The notes under the pieces: model-generated
The model's database searches: none
Told to the model about the DNA's origin: nothing
The model's input: only the letters and a program-made list of their open reading frames with translations
Shown here: piece after piece, positions 61,742 to 64,000 of the stretch
Position numbering within the stretch: position 1 is the stretch's first letter
Layout of the letters: the number at the start of each line of letters is the position of its first letter
NCBI GenBank assembly: GCA_017483805.1
Contig: JAFUUL010000116.1
Location: forward strand, 1 to 64,000
Origin: Prevotella sp.
GTDB lineage: Bacteria > Bacteroidota > Bacteroidia > Bacteroidales > Bacteroidaceae
DNA: 64,000 nucleotides
Reading direction: 5' to 3'
Translations under genes and position numbers: made by a program

Positions 61742-61788
61742 CAAAGGTAATCATTTTTTTTGTAACGACAAAGAAAATGATTACCTTT
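61742..61788 (-). promoter_or_regulatory. Promoter of rho within a perfect dyad
   Basis: Minus strand: TTTG (61772-61769), a 19-base spacer and TACCTTTG (61749-61742). The -7 element is in one arm of a perfect 15-bp inverted repeat, AAAGGTAATCATTTT (61743-61757) with its complement (61774-61788). This could form an operator or a hairpin between the two genes. Confidence 0.75.
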
Positions 61789-61802
61789 TTATTATTTATT
61801 CA

Positions 61803-62957
61803 CTACTTTTTCAGTGGTACGAGCACGCTGAATGTGGAACCCTCGCCCAGCACCGACTCTACCATCACGTCGCCTCCCTGCTTGCGCGAGAAGTCAGCAC
61901 AGAGTTGCAGGCCGAGGCCGGAGCCTTCTTCGCCGCCGGTGCCATAGGTGGTCTCGCCCTTGTGGAAGATGCTTTCCAGTCGCTCAGGGGCGATGCCCAC
62001 GCCGTGGTCACGCACGCTGATCTTGGCAAAGTCGGCGTCCTGCTGCGACATGAGAATCTCGATGGTGCTGTCCTCCGGCGAGAACTTGATGGCGTTCGAC
62101 AGGAAGTTGCGTACGACGGTCTTCAGCATATCGTTGTCGGCTCTGACCACCACGGGTGAGCCGGTGCCCTTGTACTCCAGTTTGATTTTCTTGGTCAGGG
62201 CGATCATCTCGAAGATTTCCACCACGCCCGGCACGATGTCGTTCAGGTCGAGGTCTTGCAGCACCACGTTCAGGCGTCCCGTCTGGCTCTTTGTCCACTT
62301 CAGCAGGTTGTCCAGCAGGTCGTGGCAGTCCTCACTCTCCTTGTTGGCCTTGTCCAGCAGTTCGAAGAGTTCGGGGCCTATCACGTCCTTCGGCACGGCG
62401 TTGACCACCAGGTTGAGCACCATGCGGATGCTGGCCATCGGCGAACGCAGGTCGTGGGCGATGACGGAGTACATCTTGTCGCGGTTGTTGATGGTGGCAC
62501 GCAGGTCGGCATTCTGCTTCTCGATGATGCGGGTGGCAGCCACCAGTTTGATCTGATGGAACACGCGCACCACCAGTTCCTCCTTGTTGAAGGGCTTCGT
62601 CAGGAAGTCGCTGGCTCCCACCTGGAAGCCGTGCACCAGGTCACTGGGATTGTTGAGTGCGGTCAGGAAGATGATGGGTATCTCAGCCGTAGCAGGGTCT
62701 TTCTTCAGAATGGTGGCCGTGTCGAAACCGTTGATGTCGGGCATCATCACGTCGAGCAGTATGAGGTCAGGCTTCTCGCTCTTGGCCATCTCGATGCACA
62801 TGTTGCCGCCATTGGCAGTACACACCTGGTATTTCTCGTTAGTGAGTAGAATCTTAAGTAGTAGCACGTTACTGACCACGTCATCGACAATCAGAATCTT
62901 GAAGTCACTCTTGACGATTACGGAGTCGAGTCCTTCGCTTCGGGGGGTTTCGGTCAT
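61803..62957 (-). CDS. Receiver-histidine kinase protein
   Basis: A 384-aa cytoplasmic signalling protein with a receiver domain first (Asp69 in LILLDVMMPDI; Lys121 in KPF), then a HisKA domain with His168 in VIAHDLRSPMASI, and a HATPase domain (DHGVGIAPERL; GSGLGLQLCADF). There is no membrane segment. The receiver-first order suggests it takes phosphate from another kinase and passes a signal on. No partner regulator is encoded nearby. The ATG at 62957 is used because the longer frame opens with TTG in the promoter. Confidence 0.92.
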   Translation of the reverse strand: MTETPRSEGLDSVIVKSDFKILIVDDVVSNVLLLKILLTNEKYQVCTANGGNMCIEMAKSEKPDLILLDVMMPDINGFDTATILKKDPATAEIPIIFLTALNNPSDLVHGFQVGASDFLTKPFNKEELVVRVFHQIKLVAATRIIEKQNADLRATINNRDKMYSVIAHDLRSPMASIRMVLNLVVNAVPKDVIGPELFELLDKANKESEDCHDLLDNLLKWTKSQTGRLNVVLQDLDLNDIVPGVVEIFEMIALTKKIKLEYKGTGSPVVVRADNDMLKTVVRNFLSNAIKFSPEDSTIEILMSQQDADFAKISVRDHGVGIAPERLESIFHKGETTYGTGGEEGSGLGLQLCADFSRKQGGDVMVESVLGEGSTFSVLVPLKK

Positions 62958-62984
62958 ACGTTTAAAAGGATTAATTTCAACGGG

Positions 62985-63016
62985 CAAAGTTACACCTTTT
63001 ATTTGGAATGGCCAAA
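62985..63016 (-). promoter_or_regulatory. Promoter of the receiver-kinase gene
   Basis: TTTG (63016-63013), a 20-base spacer and TAACTTTG (62992-62985) on the minus strand; the leader is about 23 bases. Confidence 0.75.
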
Positions 63017-63087
63017 TCTTGAGACATAATTTTTCTTGATTCGCGTTAAATTATATAATATAATGTACGCGGAAGGATAAAAATGAT

Positions 63088-63095
63088 TACCTTTG
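63088..63095 (+). promoter_or_regulatory. -7 element of ruvC
   Basis: TACCTTTG ends 8 bases before the ruvC ATG, within AAAATGATTACCTTTGCAC, which is also the sequence of the rho promoter arm. Confidence 0.65.
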
Positions 63096-63103
63096 CACGC
63101 TGA

Positions 63104-63673
63104 ATGGACAAGATCATCATGGGCATTGACCCTGGAACCAACATTATGGGCTATGGCGTGCTGGAAGTGAAAGACGGACGGCCGCGCATGGTCACTATGG
63201 GCATCATCGACCTGAGGAAGTTTCCCGATGCCTACCTGAAACTCGGCCACATCTTCGAGCGGGTGACGGGCATCATCGAGTCCTACCTGCCCGACGAACT
63301 GGCCATCGAGGCCCCCTTCTTCGGCAAGAACGTGCAGTCGATGCTCAAACTGGGGCGTGCACAGGGCGTGGCCATCGCCGCCGCCATAGAGCGCAGCGTG
63401 CCCATACACGAATATGCCCCCATGAAGATCAAGATGGCGCTGACCGGCAACGGATCGGCATCGAAGGAGCAGGTGGCCGGCATGCTGCAGCGGCTGCTGA
63501 AGATTCCGCAGGACGAGATGGGACGCTTCATGGATGCCACCGACGCGCTGGCCGCCGCCTACTGCCACTTCCTGCAGATGGGACGCCCCGAAAGTGATGC
63601 GCCCCACTACCGCGGCTGGAAGGATTTCGTCAACAAGAATCAGGACAAGGTATGGAAAAGCAAGAAATCATAG
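63104..63673 (+). CDS. ruvC: Holliday-junction resolvase RuvC
   Basis: Endonuclease that cuts Holliday junctions as part of RuvABC. The 189-aa protein has the RNase H-like fold with catalytic Asp in [14 protein letters not shown] (about 7), Glu in [15 protein letters not shown] (about 66), and Asp pair in [13 protein letters not shown] near residue 145. Length is normal. It overlaps the next gene by 22 bases and starts right after its promoter. Confidence 0.96.
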   Translation: MDKIIMGIDPGTNIMGYGVLEVKDGRPRMVTMGIIDLRKFPDAYLKLGHIFERVTGIIESYLPDELAIEAPFFGKNVQSMLKLGRAQGVAIAAAIERSVPIHEYAPMKIKMALTGNGSASKEQVAGMLQRLLKIPQDEMGRFMDATDALAAAYCHFLQMGRPESDAPHYRGWKDFVNKNQDKVWKSKKS

Positions 63674-64000
63674 CCGTCATAGGCCTGAACGCCAGCGGCA
63701 AGACGCAATGGGCCGACCGTCTGCGCAAGCAGTTGGCCAGCGACTCCGTGCGCTACATCGCCTTCTGCGACTCCTATGGGGCGTCGACCGACCGGTCTTA
63801 CTACCTGCAACTGCGGTGGAACCAGCACGACATAGATGCCGAGACACCCGTGGCGGGACAGGTGCTGGAACGCTCGTTCCTGCTGACAGGCCCCGACGAC
63901 CAGGAGCGGCGCACGCTGCAGGCCCATCTGTACGACCTCTTCGAGATGCGCCCCCTGCTGGACAAGTATGTCATCACGCTCTCGAGCGGCGAACTGCGCA
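63652..64000 (+). CDS. ABC ATPase, ModF/PhrA-like, 3' end outside the window
   Basis: Partial gene; 116 codons are visible. It starts [20 protein letters not shown] with Walker A GLNASGKT near residue 11, and the signature-like LSSGELR is at the very end of the window. The short distance between the two motifs fits the first half of a tandem-domain ATPase such as ModF or PhrA, seen next to ruvC in Bacteroidales. No membrane helices are seen. The overlap with ruvC suggests translational coupling. Confidence 0.75.
   Translation, partial: MEKQEIIAVIGLNASGKTQWADRLRKQLASDSVRYIAFCDSYGASTDRSYYLQLRWNQHDIDAETPVAGQVLERSFLLTGPDDQERRTLQAHLYDLFEMRPLLDKYVITLSSGELR

Overview
The window is a chromosomal segment of a member of Bacteroidota, most likely a GC-rich Prevotellaceae or other Bacteroidales bacterium. 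The evidence is the Bacteroidetes -7 element (TAnnTTTG, often with TTG/TTTG 19-20 bases upstream), the near absence of Shine-Dalgarno sites, a complete Bat (aerotolerance) cluster, a TamL-type lipoprotein Omp85, a BACON-domain surface lipoprotein, a propeller sensor with an AraC output domain, long-tailed S16 and Rho with a large disordered insert. I see no tRNA, rRNA, CRISPR array, transposase, phage gene or defence island. Most of the window is ordinary housekeeping DNA.

Layout. 1-8.4 kb (minus): mnmE, a nucleoside phosphorylase, a secreted PD40-like protein, ttcA, a DMT-like membrane protein, a fused NfnA/NfnB-like flavoprotein and serS. 8.4-12.3 kb (minus): ribE, a 6S-like structured RNA and a membrane sensor that joins periplasmic propellers directly to an AraC domain. 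12.4-17.3 kb (minus): gdhA, a repeat-rich gap, a FadL-like outer-membrane protein and a Trp/Tyr-rich secreted protein. 17.4 kb (plus): prmA. 18.3-32.4 kb (minus): one tightly packed run of 13 genes, ftsY-rimO-HU-HU/LysM-moxR-DUF58-BatD-like-batA-batB-batC-batD/E-PAP2-queA. 32.8-35.8 kb: rpsP, a glycosyltransferase with an L-rhamnose mutarotase, and an MltF-like transglycosylase. 35.9-43.7 kb (plus): hisG-hisD-hisC, clpC behind a sigma-54-type promoter, and rpsA behind a structured leader. 43.7-46.7 kb: an AT-richer islet with a structured RNA/leader and a BACON lipoprotein. 46.7-50.5 kb: a YycJ-like hydrolase, tamL and a divergent SpoU methyltransferase. 50.5-57.2 kb (minus): a 9-gene run bamD-rpoZ-DUF4293-engB-ABC-F-recR-membrane protein-GT2-GNAT. 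57.4-64 kb: uvrB, rho, a receiver-kinase protein, ruvC and the start of an ABC ATPase gene.

How the genes work together. Several translation and RNA genes (mnmE, ttcA, queA, rimO, prmA, serS, rpsP, rpsA, spoU) alternate with envelope genes (bat, bamD, tamL, fadL-like, mltF) and repair genes (uvrB, ruvC, recR). The Bat cluster (MoxR ATPase, DUF58, two VWA proteins, TPR proteins) is expected to form a membrane complex and here appears to be co-transcribed with the SRP receptor gene ftsY.

The least explained material lies between and within genes: short A/G-rich repeats placed directly before start codons, related repeats read in frame inside prmA, the ABC-F gene and possibly rimO, several long perfect hairpins, and two strong candidates for structured RNAs (9075-9262 and 44055-44331). 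No system here can be called new from sequence alone. The structured leader of the BACON lipoprotein, the kinase-less propeller sensor and the HU-TM-LysM protein are the best leads.
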